Below, piece after piece: positions 54,211 through 62,868 of a stretch of DNA of 64,000 bases (its first letter is position 1; each line of letters begins with the position of its first letter). Source of the DNA: Flammeovirga kamogawensis (GTDB lineage Bacteria > Bacteroidota > Bacteroidia > Cytophagales > Flammeovirgaceae); the NCBI RefSeq assembly GCF_018736065.1, contig NZ_CP076128.1:2046001-2110000 (forward strand). The letters are read 5' to 3'. A program made the position numbers and the translations under genes. A model generated the notes under the pieces. The model ran no database searches. It saw nothing but the letters and a program-made list of their open reading frames with translations, and had not been told where the DNA came from.

Positions 54211-57135
54211 TTATTGTGATGTAGACGAATCTTTACCTCTTAATATTACAAAAGAGCCTTTTATATTCACCTTTTCATCACTTTCATTCAGTCTATAATT
54301 TACGAGTTCACCTTGATAATAATAATTACCAGGTTCTACTTCATTTCCATTTCTATCTTTACCATCCCAATTAATTTCAATATCTCCATTGTTATCTTCA
54401 GAATCATATACATATATTACTTGCCCCCATCTATTAATAACAGAAAATCTGATACTTTTTGTAAATCTTGGACACCTCATTGGTATTAAAGTATCATTAA
54501 ATCCATCATTATTTGGGCTAAAAGCATTTGGCATTTCATAAAACACACAATTATCTTGCTCTATAATGTTACTCAATTCACTTTCATTTCCAGAATCATC
54601 AACTGCAGTAACTGCATAAACACCAGCTACATATTCTCTATCAATCATATCATAAAGAATAGTTGATGTTAATGGTTTTCCTGCGGGATGTTCAAAAGTG
54701 TCATAGGGAGTTCCAAAATCAGATTTTCGAGAAATTTTTCTTGGTGAGAAGTAAACATTATATCTAACAATATCATCATCACAACTACCTGATAAATCAT
54801 TTAACCATGATAATTTAACAGTAAATCTATCTTTCTCACAACTTAAACTTCCGTCAGTAGAAGGTCCTGAAACACAACTATCCATCAACACTCCACTCTC
54901 ATAATTTTTCAATGTCAAAACAGGAGGACAAGGAGGTATTGTATCTAATAGTTCTACAGTAATTTCTTGTGTTCTATTTACCAATGGCTCTGGTAAAAAA
55001 GGAACCTCAAAAGATCCATAAGTTGAAACATAGTAAGAGTACAACTTTTTATCATCAAGAGGTATAGAATTTCCTCTATCTGTATATCTTAATCCATTTT
55101 GATTAACAAAAACACTATCATAAAGAGAATAACTTGGTTCATCACCTTCTATCTTTCTATATATATAATGATATACTCCAATAGTATCAGGCCCAATTAT
55201 TACAGAATCTGGAGTCAAATTCCACGGAACGTTACCATTCCAAGTAAGATCTACAAAATCTAATCCTGCATCTGCTTTTAATCTAATATTGGTTGCAATA
55301 TAAGTAGTATCAGTTGGTAAATTATTTTCTAATAATTCAATTCTATATTGATACTGTGTTTCTTCTGTATTCAATAAGTTATCAACATAAGATGTATCTT
55401 GATTTGATTGAGGCGAACCGTTTAATTTCACATAATCGCCATCTTCAAGAAGCTCATCACCCTCGGCTCTATAAATATTATAAGTAACCGTATTTATATT
55501 TGCTACATCTAAAGGAACAGTCCATTTCAAATTTATTCTTCCATCATCTGTTCCTGTTTGATCTACATCTACATTAACTATATATTGTGAATCAGGAATA
55601 AAAGCACAAGCCTCTAAAGATGCTATACTTTCTCCACCCCCAGGAGGTGAAAAAGTAGCATAAATTCTATAACAATAATTTGCACCTTGACTTACAGTTC
55701 TGTCTGTAAAAGTTGTTTCGGTAGCATCTACTTTACCAACATATTGATATCCTGTCCAAGATGGCAACCCCGTTTCACAAACAGGATTAAAATCTAAAGA
55801 ACCTATTTTTCTATAGATATATATTTCATCTGCTCCCGAACAATTATAAGCATCCCATGAAAGCGATACTTTTGTATCATTTTTAGCTAATTCAGCTGAA
55901 GTTGATGGAGTTGCCTGCAGGTTTTCAGGGGCTGCTCCAATAACAGTCACATTCCAGTTTTCTAATGTACCTAATTGAGTATTTCCCGCTTGAGGTTTAT
56001 CTTTTGCTTCAAATGTAATTTTATATGGTTGTTGCCTTACATCAGTACATTTTGGACTCCAACTAAATTGTCCTGTAGCATTTTGCTGATTAGAACCAGT
56101 AATTGTTACATTAAAATTCATATCTGAATAAGGAACAATCTTTACTTCATCACTCTTTTGTGCTATTTCCAATTCGATTGGATGTGGTCCCCAATCAATT
56201 GTTGAATCTGGATTATAACAAGGTGCTTGATCTTGATCATAAGCCAATATTGTTTTAAATAAATCAGAACCTACAACAACACAAGTATCATTTTGAGGTT
56301 CAATAATTGGTCTCAAGTTTAATGGGTCAGTAATAATAACTTGCATATCCCTATTTACAGCACCAATCTTAATACCATCTCTCCATTCTTCTACAAAAAA
56401 GGCAACATTATATTCACCAGGTAAAAAAGGTGTATCCCATATTAAGTCTCCTGTTATTTCATCAATATAAAACAAAGCAGGTTGTGCACATTGTTCAGTA
56501 AATTTAGACCACTCTTCATTTGGATCATCTGGGAATCTATAGTTTTGAACTGGCGTATCTTTACCTTGTAAACAAACTGTTAATCTATAAGACAAACTAT
56601 CTCCATCAACATCATAAGCACCAGCATTATGGATAAATCTCTGCCCAACAGCACCTTTAATTACTGGCGGTATCAATAAAAATGGAGAGCTATTCAACCC
56701 TAATACTGGGTTAATCATAAATTCAGATTGAATAAAAAATGGAGTTTCAGATGAAATTTCCATATTCCTTACACCAGGATTTCTATTCCTCTCAAAATAA
56801 CTCACTTTAAACTTCCCTGAAGAAGGGAAAGTGTGTCTTGTAGTGTATTGAATAATTTCTGTCTCTCCATCTTCAGTAAAACCTAAAGATCTAGGAGATA
56901 CACTCACAGATTCTGTTCCATCACCAAAATCTACTAGGCCTTCACCAGCTTGAACACCAGTTACATCTCTATATAGAATTACTGTTGCTTCATATTCTAA
57001 TGAAACATCATTTGTTCTTCTTAAAGTTAAATCACCTGCACGAATGTGAGTTGCCAAAGATTGCAAAGGGCTAAGTATACTTATGAACAATAGTGCTAAC
57101 AAGTAGCTAATTTGCTTATATGTTTGTCTTTTCAT
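54211..57135 (-). CDS. Large secreted protein with gliding-motility (CHU_C) C-terminal domain
   Basis: 974 aa. A signal peptide (to about residue 28, ending SLATHIRAG) precedes beta-rich domains; the N-terminus THIRAGDLTLRRTND and GDGTESVSVSPRSLGF resemble PKD-like segments. Several fibronectin-III-like repeats occupy roughly 400-850 (TYNIYRAEGDELL, YHYIYRKIEGDE). The end is a CHU_C domain: NAFSPNNDGFNDTLIPM, SVINRWGQVIYVYDSED and WDGKDRNGNEVEPGNYYYQG. CHU_C domains mark type IX secretion cargo anchored at the cell surface, so an adhesive or structural surface role is likely. Confidence 0.88.
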   Translation of the reverse strand: MKRQTYKQISYLLALLFISILSPLQSLATHIRAGDLTLRRTNDVSLEYEATVILYRDVTGVQAGEGLVDFGDGTESVSVSPRSLGFTEDGETEIIQYTTRHTFPSSGKFKVSYFERNRNPGVRNMEISSETPFFIQSEFMINPVLGLNSSPFLLIPPVIKGAVGQRFIHNAGAYDVDGDSLSYRLTVCLQGKDTPVQNYRFPDDPNEEWSKFTEQCAQPALFYIDEITGDLIWDTPFLPGEYNVAFFVEEWRDGIKIGAVNRDMQVIITDPLNLRPIIEPQNDTCVVVGSDLFKTILAYDQDQAPCYNPDSTIDWGPHPIELEIAQKSDEVKIVPYSDMNFNVTITGSNQQNATGQFSWSPKCTDVRQQPYKITFEAKDKPQAGNTQLGTLENWNVTVIGAAPENLQATPSTSAELAKNDTKVSLSWDAYNCSGADEIYIYRKIGSLDFNPVCETGLPSWTGYQYVGKVDATETTFTDRTVSQGANYCYRIYATFSPPGGGESIASLEACAFIPDSQYIVNVDVDQTGTDDGRINLKWTVPLDVANINTVTYNIYRAEGDELLEDGDYVKLNGSPQSNQDTSYVDNLLNTEETQYQYRIELLENNLPTDTTYIATNIRLKADAGLDFVDLTWNGNVPWNLTPDSVIIGPDTIGVYHYIYRKIEGDEPSYSLYDSVFVNQNGLRYTDRGNSIPLDDKKLYSYYVSTYGSFEVPFLPEPLVNRTQEITVELLDTIPPCPPVLTLKNYESGVLMDSCVSGPSTDGSLSCEKDRFTVKLSWLNDLSGSCDDDIVRYNVYFSPRKISRKSDFGTPYDTFEHPAGKPLTSTILYDMIDREYVAGVYAVTAVDDSGNESELSNIIEQDNCVFYEMPNAFSPNNDGFNDTLIPMRCPRFTKSIRFSVINRWGQVIYVYDSEDNNGDIEINWDGKDRNGNEVEPGNYYYQGELVNYRLNESDEKVNIKGSFVILRGKDSSTSQ

Positions 57136-57227
57136 ACTAATAATATGAGGAGTATCTTTTCAGGTTCAGTCTTGATTCTCTAATTTAGTTATTTAATATA
57201 CAATTTTTAACCGTCATAAGTCAACGA

Positions 57228-57737
57228 TTACCACTGAATTGTTTCGGTTATTTTTTTTTCATCAAACAACCAGCTCACTTTATCTTCATTACAAGTTAAA
57301 TGTACCATATTTCTTTGGTCATTATGCACTGCCAATAAAACAGTATTTTTAACTTCTAAAGTTTTAATTTTTTTAATTTTAGTAACTTCCATGTAGACCC
57401 AAATTGCTTGAATATCATGTTTCGGATCAGTTTCTCTACCTACCCACTGTAATTTTACGTCTTTCTCGTTCACTTTAAATTTGATATGTTTCTGGAAATA
57501 TTTAGCTAACCACAAATCGCTATCTTTATGTTCTTTATCTGTATATAAATGAAGTTTAGGGCCACCCATTAACTCAATTCCATCTTCTAAATCATCTATA
57601 AATACTTTTTGAGCAACTTCAATACTTTTTGATTCAGAATTATAATTTACTTCACTTACACTTAAATGAATAGGGTGTGCAAATACTGATGAAATAAGAA
57701 GTAAAATAAGAATAAAGGGCAACATCGAATATTTCAT
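57228..57737 (-). CDS. DUF6702-like secreted protein
   Basis: 169 aa. A signal peptide ends at about residue 20, followed by HPIHLSVSEVNYNSESKSIE, the usual start of this Bacteroidota family. Later segments include VAQKVFIDDLEDGIE and NMVHLTCNEDKVSWLFD. The mature part is a single beta-rich domain of about 150 residues with unknown function, probably periplasmic or at the outer membrane. It lies 92 nt upstream of the CHU_C gene in the same direction. Confidence 0.78.
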   Translation of the reverse strand: MKYSMLPFILILLLISSVFAHPIHLSVSEVNYNSESKSIEVAQKVFIDDLEDGIELMGGPKLHLYTDKEHKDSDLWLAKYFQKHIKFKVNEKDVKLQWVGRETDPKHDIQAIWVYMEVTKIKKIKTLEVKNTVLLAVHNDQRNMVHLTCNEDKVSWLFDEKKITETIQW

Positions 57738-57904
57738 TCTAAAATGGCTTAGGTCTAAAAAAATTACAAGAATAAATGCATTATAACATTTAATATTTTT
57801 ATTTTTGATATATAGTTTGTAGCTTTTTAAATGTTCTTTACATGAACTATAAAATCTAAATTATACTACATAATTCTATAATCCATCTGAAACTATAATT
57901 ACAA

Positions 57905-58279
57905 ATGGGAAAAAAAATACTAGTAGCTGAAGATAGTTCAGTTATACAAAATATCACTAGAAAAGTACTTCAATTTCAAAACTACGAAATTATTTCTGTT
58001 AAAAATGGTCAGCAAGTACTTGACAAATTAGAAAAAACTGATTTTGACGCTATTCTACTCGACATTAACATGCCTGTTATGGACGGCATGGAATGTGCTC
58101 AAAAAATTAGAGCTTTAGACGACACATCTAAAAATAGTGTACCTATTGTTGCAATAACTGGAAATGCAAAGAATTATAGCATGGACGACTTTAAAGCAGT
58201 AGGAATTAATGAATACCTACCAAAGCCATTAAATTTTGATAATTTGGTTAACGTTGTAAACAAAGTAACTAATAACTAA
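57905..58279 (+). CDS. Single-domain response regulator (CheY-like)
   Basis: 124 aa, receiver domain only. The acidic pocket is E9/D10, the phosphoacceptor is D53 (ILLDINMPVMDG), and the conserved Thr and Lys appear in IVAITGNAK and YLPKPLN. With no output domain it must act by binding a partner, such as a hybrid kinase or motility component. The kinase is not nearby. It ends before a strong terminator. Confidence 0.9.
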   Translation: MGKKILVAEDSSVIQNITRKVLQFQNYEIISVKNGQQVLDKLEKTDFDAILLDINMPVMDGMECAQKIRALDDTSKNSVPIVAITGNAKNYSMDDFKAVGINEYLPKPLNFDNLVNVVNKVTNN

Positions 58280-58310
58280 TATTAGCGTTAAACTATTCCA
58301 AAATTTTCAA

Positions 58311-58352
58311 CTGAATAAGTTACATTGCAATGTAACTTATTCAGTTTTTTTT
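58311..58352 (+). terminator. Perfect 34-nt palindromic terminator touching the next start codon
   Basis: 58311-58344 is a perfect palindrome (17-base arms, CTGAATAAGTTACATTG) followed by T8. The next base begins the ATG of the downstream gene. Confidence 0.88.
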
Positions 58353-58643
58353 ATGTCAGTTAAAAAGACCAACTTAAAGCCAACTAAAGGGCTCCAAGTA
58401 AAATTAGAAGATCTATTTGCAGAAACAGATTTTAACCTTAGGTACGAAAAAGGGAGTTTTAAATCTGGATATTGTCTAATTAAAAATGCTAAAGTGGCTA
58501 TTATAAATAAATATTATAGTCAAGAAGGTAAGATTCAATCCATGATTGATATCCTAAAAGAAATTGACGTTGATATATCACAACTTAGTGAGAAAAACAT
58601 TACACTTTACGAAACTGTTACTGCAGAAGATTTTTCTATATAG
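58353..58643 (+). CDS. Small conserved hypothetical protein
   Basis: 96 aa, rich in Lys and Glu. FNLRYEKGSFKSGYCLIKNA and KVAIINKYYSQEGKI are the most distinctive segments. I believe similar small proteins occur next to MBL hydrolases in other Bacteroidota, but cannot verify it here. The ATG follows directly on the T8 run of a terminator; no other start fits. The PhnP-like hydrolase gene begins 18 nt after its stop, suggesting an operon. Function unknown. Confidence 0.68.
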   Translation: MSVKKTNLKPTKGLQVKLEDLFAETDFNLRYEKGSFKSGYCLIKNAKVAIINKYYSQEGKIQSMIDILKEIDVDISQLSEKNITLYETVTAEDFSI

Positions 58644-58661
58644 TAGCAAATATGATTTAAA

Positions 58662-59432
58662 ATGGAAATTACTTTTTTAGGAACTGGTACATCTCAAGGC
58701 GTTCCAATTATTGGTTGTGATTGCGAAGTTTGTAGATCTATGGATTATAGAGATAAACGACTCCGTACATCAATTCATATCAAAACTGATGATGATCAAA
58801 GTATAATTATTGATTCTGGACCAGATTTTAGACAACAAGTATTGCGCGAAAATATTCGACAACTTGATGGTTTAATCTTCACGCATCAACATAAAGATCA
58901 TACAGCTGGAATGGATGATATTAGAGGTTTCTATTTTTTAAATAATATGAAACCAATAGAACTTTATGGCACTACTTCAGTTTTCGAACAATTAAAACAA
59001 GAATACAGTTACATTTTTGCAGAGAATAAATACCCTGGAGTTCCCTCTGTCAATCTAAATGAGATAGAAAAAAATAAACCTTTTAATATAGGAAAAACAA
59101 CAATTGAACCTGTACAGGTATGGCACTATAAACTTCCTGTGATGGGTTTCAAAATTAATAAGTTCGCTTACATTACTGACGTAAATAAAATTGATACTGA
59201 CCAACTAGAGAAGTTAAAAGGACTTGATGTATTAATAATTGATGCATTACAACGAACACAACATATCTCTCATTTCACATTAGATCAAGCTGTTGAATTA
59301 TGTAATAATTTACAACCTAAAACAGCTTATTTAACCCACATGGGACATAAAATTGGATTTCATAGTGACCTGGAAAAGGAATTACCTGATTACATAAAAC
59401 CTGCTTTTGATGGATTAGTTCTCAGTATATAA
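58662..59432 (+). CDS. MBL-fold metal-dependent hydrolase (PhnP-like)
   Basis: 256 aa. It starts EITFLGTGTSQGVPIIGCDC with EVC next, a Cys cluster as in PhnP. The metal motif is THQHKDHTAGMDDIRG (HxHxDH), with IDALQRTQHISHFTLDQAV and THMGHKIGFH supplying the remaining ligands. PhnP proteins hydrolyse cyclic phosphodiesters of ribose; many Bacteroidota copies are simply annotated as hydrolases. It follows the small gene by 18 nt and ends at a bidirectional terminator. Confidence 0.85.
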   Translation: MEITFLGTGTSQGVPIIGCDCEVCRSMDYRDKRLRTSIHIKTDDDQSIIIDSGPDFRQQVLRENIRQLDGLIFTHQHKDHTAGMDDIRGFYFLNNMKPIELYGTTSVFEQLKQEYSYIFAENKYPGVPSVNLNEIEKNKPFNIGKTTIEPVQVWHYKLPVMGFKINKFAYITDVNKIDTDQLEKLKGLDVLIIDALQRTQHISHFTLDQAVELCNNLQPKTAYLTHMGHKIGFHSDLEKELPDYIKPAFDGLVLSI

Positions 59433-59471
59433 AAAAAGGTATTCACTGTTTAAACAATGAATACCTTTTTT
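59432..59471. terminator. Bidirectional intrinsic terminator
   Basis: A 14-bp stem (59432-59445 with 59458-59471; AAAAAAGGTATTCA) extended by an inner TGTT/AACA pairing lies between the convergent hydrolase and psd genes. Confidence 0.85.
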
Positions 59472-59487
59472 AGTGATATCTTATATC

Positions 59488-60153
59488 TTAACGACTTGGA
59501 AGTTCTGCAATGATAGTTTCGCCTCCACGTGTTTTTTGTTCAATATTTACATTAATCTTTGTATCTAAAGGAAGGTAAATATCAATTCTAGAACCAAATT
59601 TAATAAAACCAAATTCTTCACCTTGGTTTACACTATCACCTTCTTTTACATACCATCTAATTCTCCTTGCTAATGCACCTGCAATCTGACGATATAATAC
59701 TTGAACACCATTTTTGTTTTCGGTTACAAAAGTTGTCCTTTCATTATCTGTACTAGATTTTGGATGCCAAGCTACTAAAAATTTACCTGGATGGTATTTA
59801 AAGTATTTAATAATACCTGAAATTGGGTTCTTACTTAAATGAACATTTAAAGGAGACATAAAGATTGAAATCTGTATTCTCTTGTCGTTAAAATATTCAG
59901 ACTCTTCTGTTTCTTCAATTACAACTACTTTTCCATCCGCAGGAGCAATAACAAGATTGTCACCTTGAGGAATTGATCGTCTTGGATTTCTGAAAAATTG
60001 AAGTATTAAAAGAAATAAAATTACACTTACCGTTAATGCTACGCCATGCCAAATACCGAATTCTGGCATATAGTAATAAAGTGGTGCGTTTAGGGCTGCT
60101 AAAACGACCAATAAACCGATTAACAACGAATGCCCTTCTTTATGTATAGTCAT
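59488..60153 (-). CDS. psd: Phosphatidylserine decarboxylase (short, archaeal-type proenzyme)
   Basis: 221 aa. Two hydrophobic segments near the N-terminus (about 10-55) are followed by FFRNPRRSIP and APADGKVVVIEE. FMSPLNVHLSKNPISG carries conserved residues, and the self-cleavage site is in FIKFGSRIDIYLP. Cleavage between Gly187 and Ser188 would form the pyruvoyl group. It converts phosphatidylserine to phosphatidylethanolamine in the membrane. The partner pssA is not adjacent. Confidence 0.95.
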   Translation of the reverse strand: MTIHKEGHSLLIGLLVVLAALNAPLYYYMPEFGIWHGVALTVSVILFLLILQFFRNPRRSIPQGDNLVIAPADGKVVVIEETEESEYFNDKRIQISIFMSPLNVHLSKNPISGIIKYFKYHPGKFLVAWHPKSSTDNERTTFVTENKNGVQVLYRQIAGALARRIRWYVKEGDSVNQGEEFGFIKFGSRIDIYLPLDTKINVNIEQKTRGGETIIAELPSR

Positions 60154-60252
60154 GAATATGTTTAATATGAACTAATTACCCTCCACTTAAATTCCGTTAT
60201 TTCTTGAACAGGAATAACTATAAATAATATGGTGAGATAAAATAAATCATAC

Positions 60253-60260
60253 AAAGGTAA
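60253..60260 (-). promoter_or_regulatory. Possible -7 promoter box of psd
   Basis: TACCTTTG on the minus strand fits TAnnTTTG but lies 100 nt before the ATG, with no -33 TTG at the right spacing. Confidence 0.32.
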
Positions 60261-60300
60261 TACTTCTATTTAAAATAACATTTAAAATCAATCAAAAATT

Positions 60301-61272
60301 CTAGTGTCCAGCTCCAATAATTCTTAATCTCTTTCTATTTCGTTTCTCTTTTTTCTGTATTCTATCTTGTTCCCTTGATGATTTAGTCTTTTTCTTTTTA
60401 GATTTTTCTACTTGTCCTCTATGTACATCACCATATTTCTGGTTTTGACGATAATTATAAGTATTACCTCTCACTCTTGCACCACCTAAAATCGCATGTG
60501 CATGTTCTTGTTGAACGCTACAGCTACTTATTGGACAAAGAGGTTTTCTTTGTTTAATAGTATACGCTACTTTTGCTTCAACAGAAAACCTAGAAACAAA
60601 AGCAGATGTTGACGAAGGAGTAGTTGTATAAGAAGGCTCATTAATATATGATAGATTTTCTATACTATGACCTCCAGAAAAATCCATATTTGCAATTGCC
60701 GAAATACTAATTCTATCTGTTACATACTTAGTATACCCAACACCTAAAGTTAGCCCAAAACCAGAGCTTCCATTAATATTTACAGTAGTATCTTGAACAA
60801 CAATAGACGAACTATCTGCAAAAGTAAGATTCCCAGGCTTTACTTTCATACCATGATATACAGGAGCTACTCTTACAAAAAAGCTTTCTTGAACATACGG
60901 CAAGAAATCATTTCGGAAGAATTTTAAAATATAAAAATCTCCATAAATAGAAATATCGCTAAACGCTAATTGTACTTTGTCTGCTGACTGATTCTCAGAT
61001 GAAGTATTTTTTGCTGAAAATGAAGAGTATCCATAACGCAAACCTACAGATATACCATCTTTCACAAGGTAATCTGTAGAAAGGTTATATCCCCAACCCC
61101 AAGATAAATTTGAATAATTTGGTCCTAAAGCATCATTCCAAGGAGATGCAATCATATTTTCAGATTGAAAACCAACACCCACTTTCCATTTTGCATACTG
61201 TGCCCAACCTACTTGTGAAAGTAGCAATAGGAGAAGAAGGGTACTTATTTTTTTATAGAGTAAATGAGTCAT
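60301..61272 (-). CDS. Outer-membrane barrel-like protein with long basic C-terminal tail
   Basis: 323 aa. A signal peptide ends near VGWAQ. Residues about 26-240 are alternating beta-strand sequence typical of a small outer-membrane barrel (VGLRYGYSSFSAKN, GFGLTLGVGYTKYVTDRISI). Then comes a motif with paired Cys and His (CPISSCSVQQEHAHAILGGA) and RVRGNTYNYRQNQKYGDVHR. The last 45 residues are strongly basic (KSKKKKTKSSREQDR, KKEKRNRKRLRIIG). A soluble basic tail after a barrel is unusual and may bind peptidoglycan, lipopolysaccharide or nucleic acid. I know no named family for it. Confidence 0.62.
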   Translation of the reverse strand: MTHLLYKKISTLLLLLLLSQVGWAQYAKWKVGVGFQSENMIASPWNDALGPNYSNLSWGWGYNLSTDYLVKDGISVGLRYGYSSFSAKNTSSENQSADKVQLAFSDISIYGDFYILKFFRNDFLPYVQESFFVRVAPVYHGMKVKPGNLTFADSSSIVVQDTTVNINGSSGFGLTLGVGYTKYVTDRISISAIANMDFSGGHSIENLSYINEPSYTTTPSSTSAFVSRFSVEAKVAYTIKQRKPLCPISSCSVQQEHAHAILGGARVRGNTYNYRQNQKYGDVHRGQVEKSKKKKTKSSREQDRIQKKEKRNRKRLRIIGAGH

Positions 61273-61390
61273 CTGAAAAGGACTTCAATAAATATTTAAA
61301 GCTTGTTTATGCTAATGCAACTACTGTGCAAATTTTATAACAAAAAGACAAATATAAGAGATGTATTGTCAATTTATCTAAAAAATAAAA

Positions 61391-61460
61391 AAAGAGCCTC
61401 CGAAATTCAGAAACTCTTTCCTTCTTAAACTAAACTAACAAACAAACTTTCAACTAATTT
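61391..61460 (-). repeat. Conserved 3'-end element, copy 1 (terminator hairpin plus conserved block)
   Basis: Read on the minus strand, the conserved block 61460-61428 contains AAGTTTGTTTGTTAGTTTAG and is followed by a hairpin (61420-61391; AAAGAG/CTCTTT outer stem, TCTGAA/TTCGGA inner) and T7. It lies 29 nt after the stop of the small ORF at 61489. Copies 2 and 3 share the block almost base for base. Confidence 0.8.
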
Positions 61461-61488
61461 ATTTTTTTAGTAAAGTCATTTTAATGTT

Positions 61489-61836
61489 TTATGATGCCTG
61501 TAGATAATCTACATTATCAGACACAAAATGCATATCTCCAACTACTTCTTTTACTAAAGGAGCAGGAGCCTCTTTACTTATAATTTCTATATATTCATTT
61601 TCCGTTAGTGTATTACCTTTTTCTCTTGTTGATGAAAATAATTCATAAACTCTTGATTCTACATATTGTTTAAAAACGTCTTTCATTAATTTTAATAAAT
61701 CGACATTTTTAGAACCTTGATTCAAAGTAACATCATAAACAGGAGATGTTTCAGAGATCATTGTGATGTTTAATTCACCTGTTAAATCTGAATTTGATTT
61801 AGGATCTTGAAATTTGAAGTTATATTTGATAATCAT
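61489..61836 (-). CDS. Small hypothetical protein, paralogue A
   Basis: 115 aa. The first half is beta-like (IIKYNFKFQDPKSNSDLTGE), the second helical, with QYVESRVYELFSSTREKGN and EYIEIISKE. That helical segment aligns by eye with QYTETRIFETFLKFREEG and DYISVLSDE in the ORF at 62207, and more weakly with the ORF at 62869. Both A and B end in Ala-Ser. There is no signal peptide or membrane helix. Function unknown. It is followed by the conserved 3'-end element and preceded by a long non-coding leader with repeats. Confidence 0.62.
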   Translation of the reverse strand: MIIKYNFKFQDPKSNSDLTGELNITMISETSPVYDVTLNQGSKNVDLLKLMKDVFKQYVESRVYELFSSTREKGNTLTENEYIEIISKEAPAPLVKEVVGDMHFVSDNVDYLQAS

Positions 61837-61980
61837 ATAGGTTATTATTTGATGGATACACTTGGTTATGCGTTAACAACATCTAACGGCATTGCAAACA
61901 ACACATTTAAATAAGTTTAAACAAGATTTAACTCCATAACATTAAAATAATCCAATTTTTTCTTGGTTAAAATCTATATG

Positions 61981-62026
61981 TTAACGAATTGTGAATAAAA
62001 TATTAACGAATATGATTAATCATATT
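61981..62026. promoter_or_regulatory. Direct repeats and palindrome upstream of small ORF A
   Basis: TTAACGAAT occurs at 61981-61989 and 62003-62011, exactly 22 nt apart, and overlaps an 18-nt perfect palindrome, AATATGATTAATCATATT (62009-62026). It lies 145-190 nt upstream of the ORF start. On the minus strand the repeats read ATTCGTTAA, similar in spacing and core (CGTTA) to LytTR sites. Regulatory function is inferred only. Confidence 0.38.
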
Positions 62027-62093
62027 TATATACAAAGTGATTACATTCAATAACATCATATAAATATCTATCAAAATATGAATTGATAATAAA

Positions 62094-62160
62094 AAAAGAG
62101 CCCGTAAAAATTACGAGCTCTTTTCTAACTAAACTAACAAACAAACTTCCAACTAATTTT
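62094..62160 (-). repeat. Conserved 3'-end element, copy 2 (terminator hairpin plus conserved block)
   Basis: The conserved block is at 62160-62127 and the hairpin at 62124-62094 (14-bp stem, AAAAGAGCTCGTAA with TTACGGGCTCTTTT on the minus strand), followed by T7. It begins 47 nt after the stop of the small ORF at 62207. Confidence 0.8.
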
Positions 62161-62206
62161 TTAATTCTATAGTAAATAGTATTTCTGGGTTATAATATTT
62201 TTAATT

Positions 62207-62560
62207 CTAAGAAGCAGATTTCATAAATGCTCCCTCAGAAATTATTGACAATTCAACTAATGTATCATGGATATCTTCTACTGATAACTCATCAGATAAT
62301 ACACTAATATAATCCGAAATATCTGCTGATATTCCTTCTTCTCTAAATTTTAAAAATGTCTCAAAAATCCTTGTTTCAGTATACTGAGACATGCCTAACT
62401 GCAACAATGCTTCTCTTTCTGATGCTGAAATAAATTCTCCTTTTGCATCAATAGAGAACTTAAATAAATTGTTCTTTTTCGTAACTTTTAAAAATACTGA
62501 AAAGAAAATATCCGAATTCTTCAATTCACCTTCTAATGCAATTTTGTAGAAATTAGTCAT
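62207..62560 (-). CDS. Small hypothetical protein, paralogue B
   Basis: 117 aa, soluble and acidic. An N-terminal beta-like half (YKIALEGELKNSDIFFSVFL) is followed by a helical half with QYTETRIFETFLKFREEG and DYISVLSDE, the segment shared with the ORF at 61489. Codon use and A+T content match the surroundings. There is no motif for a catalytic function. It is isolated by 308 nt from the next ORF upstream and carries the conserved terminator element downstream. Confidence 0.62.
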   Translation of the reverse strand: MTNFYKIALEGELKNSDIFFSVFLKVTKKNNLFKFSIDAKGEFISASEREALLQLGMSQYTETRIFETFLKFREEGISADISDYISVLSDELSVEDIHDTLVELSIISEGAFMKSAS

Positions 62561-62868
62561 AACAATTTACTTTAAGTATTAAACAATTATTAAATTGTAA
62601 TCAATTCGTTCTGTTTTGATTACATCTGCAAATAATTGTAAATATTTTAATTGTACAATAGTAAGAGGCGTAAAAAGTACATTTTATTAGAATTGTTATA
62701 TGATTTACTTCATATCATTATATTATGAATAATTAAAAAGTACAAAAAACAATACATAAGGTGAACTATTATCTATTTTTCTAATTAGTTCCAAAATTAT
62801 ATTCTGCAGTATCAATCATTCTTAAAATTATCACACTATTTAAATACAAATACAAAATAGGAGTTATT
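62561..62868. other. Intergenic region between small ORFs B and C
   Basis: 308 bp, extremely A+T rich, with no ORF and no copy of the conserved 3'-end element. An inverted repeat ATATGA..TCATAT (62698-62715) is the only visible structure. A promoter for ORF B should lie here, but no TAnnTTTG box was found. Confidence 0.5.
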
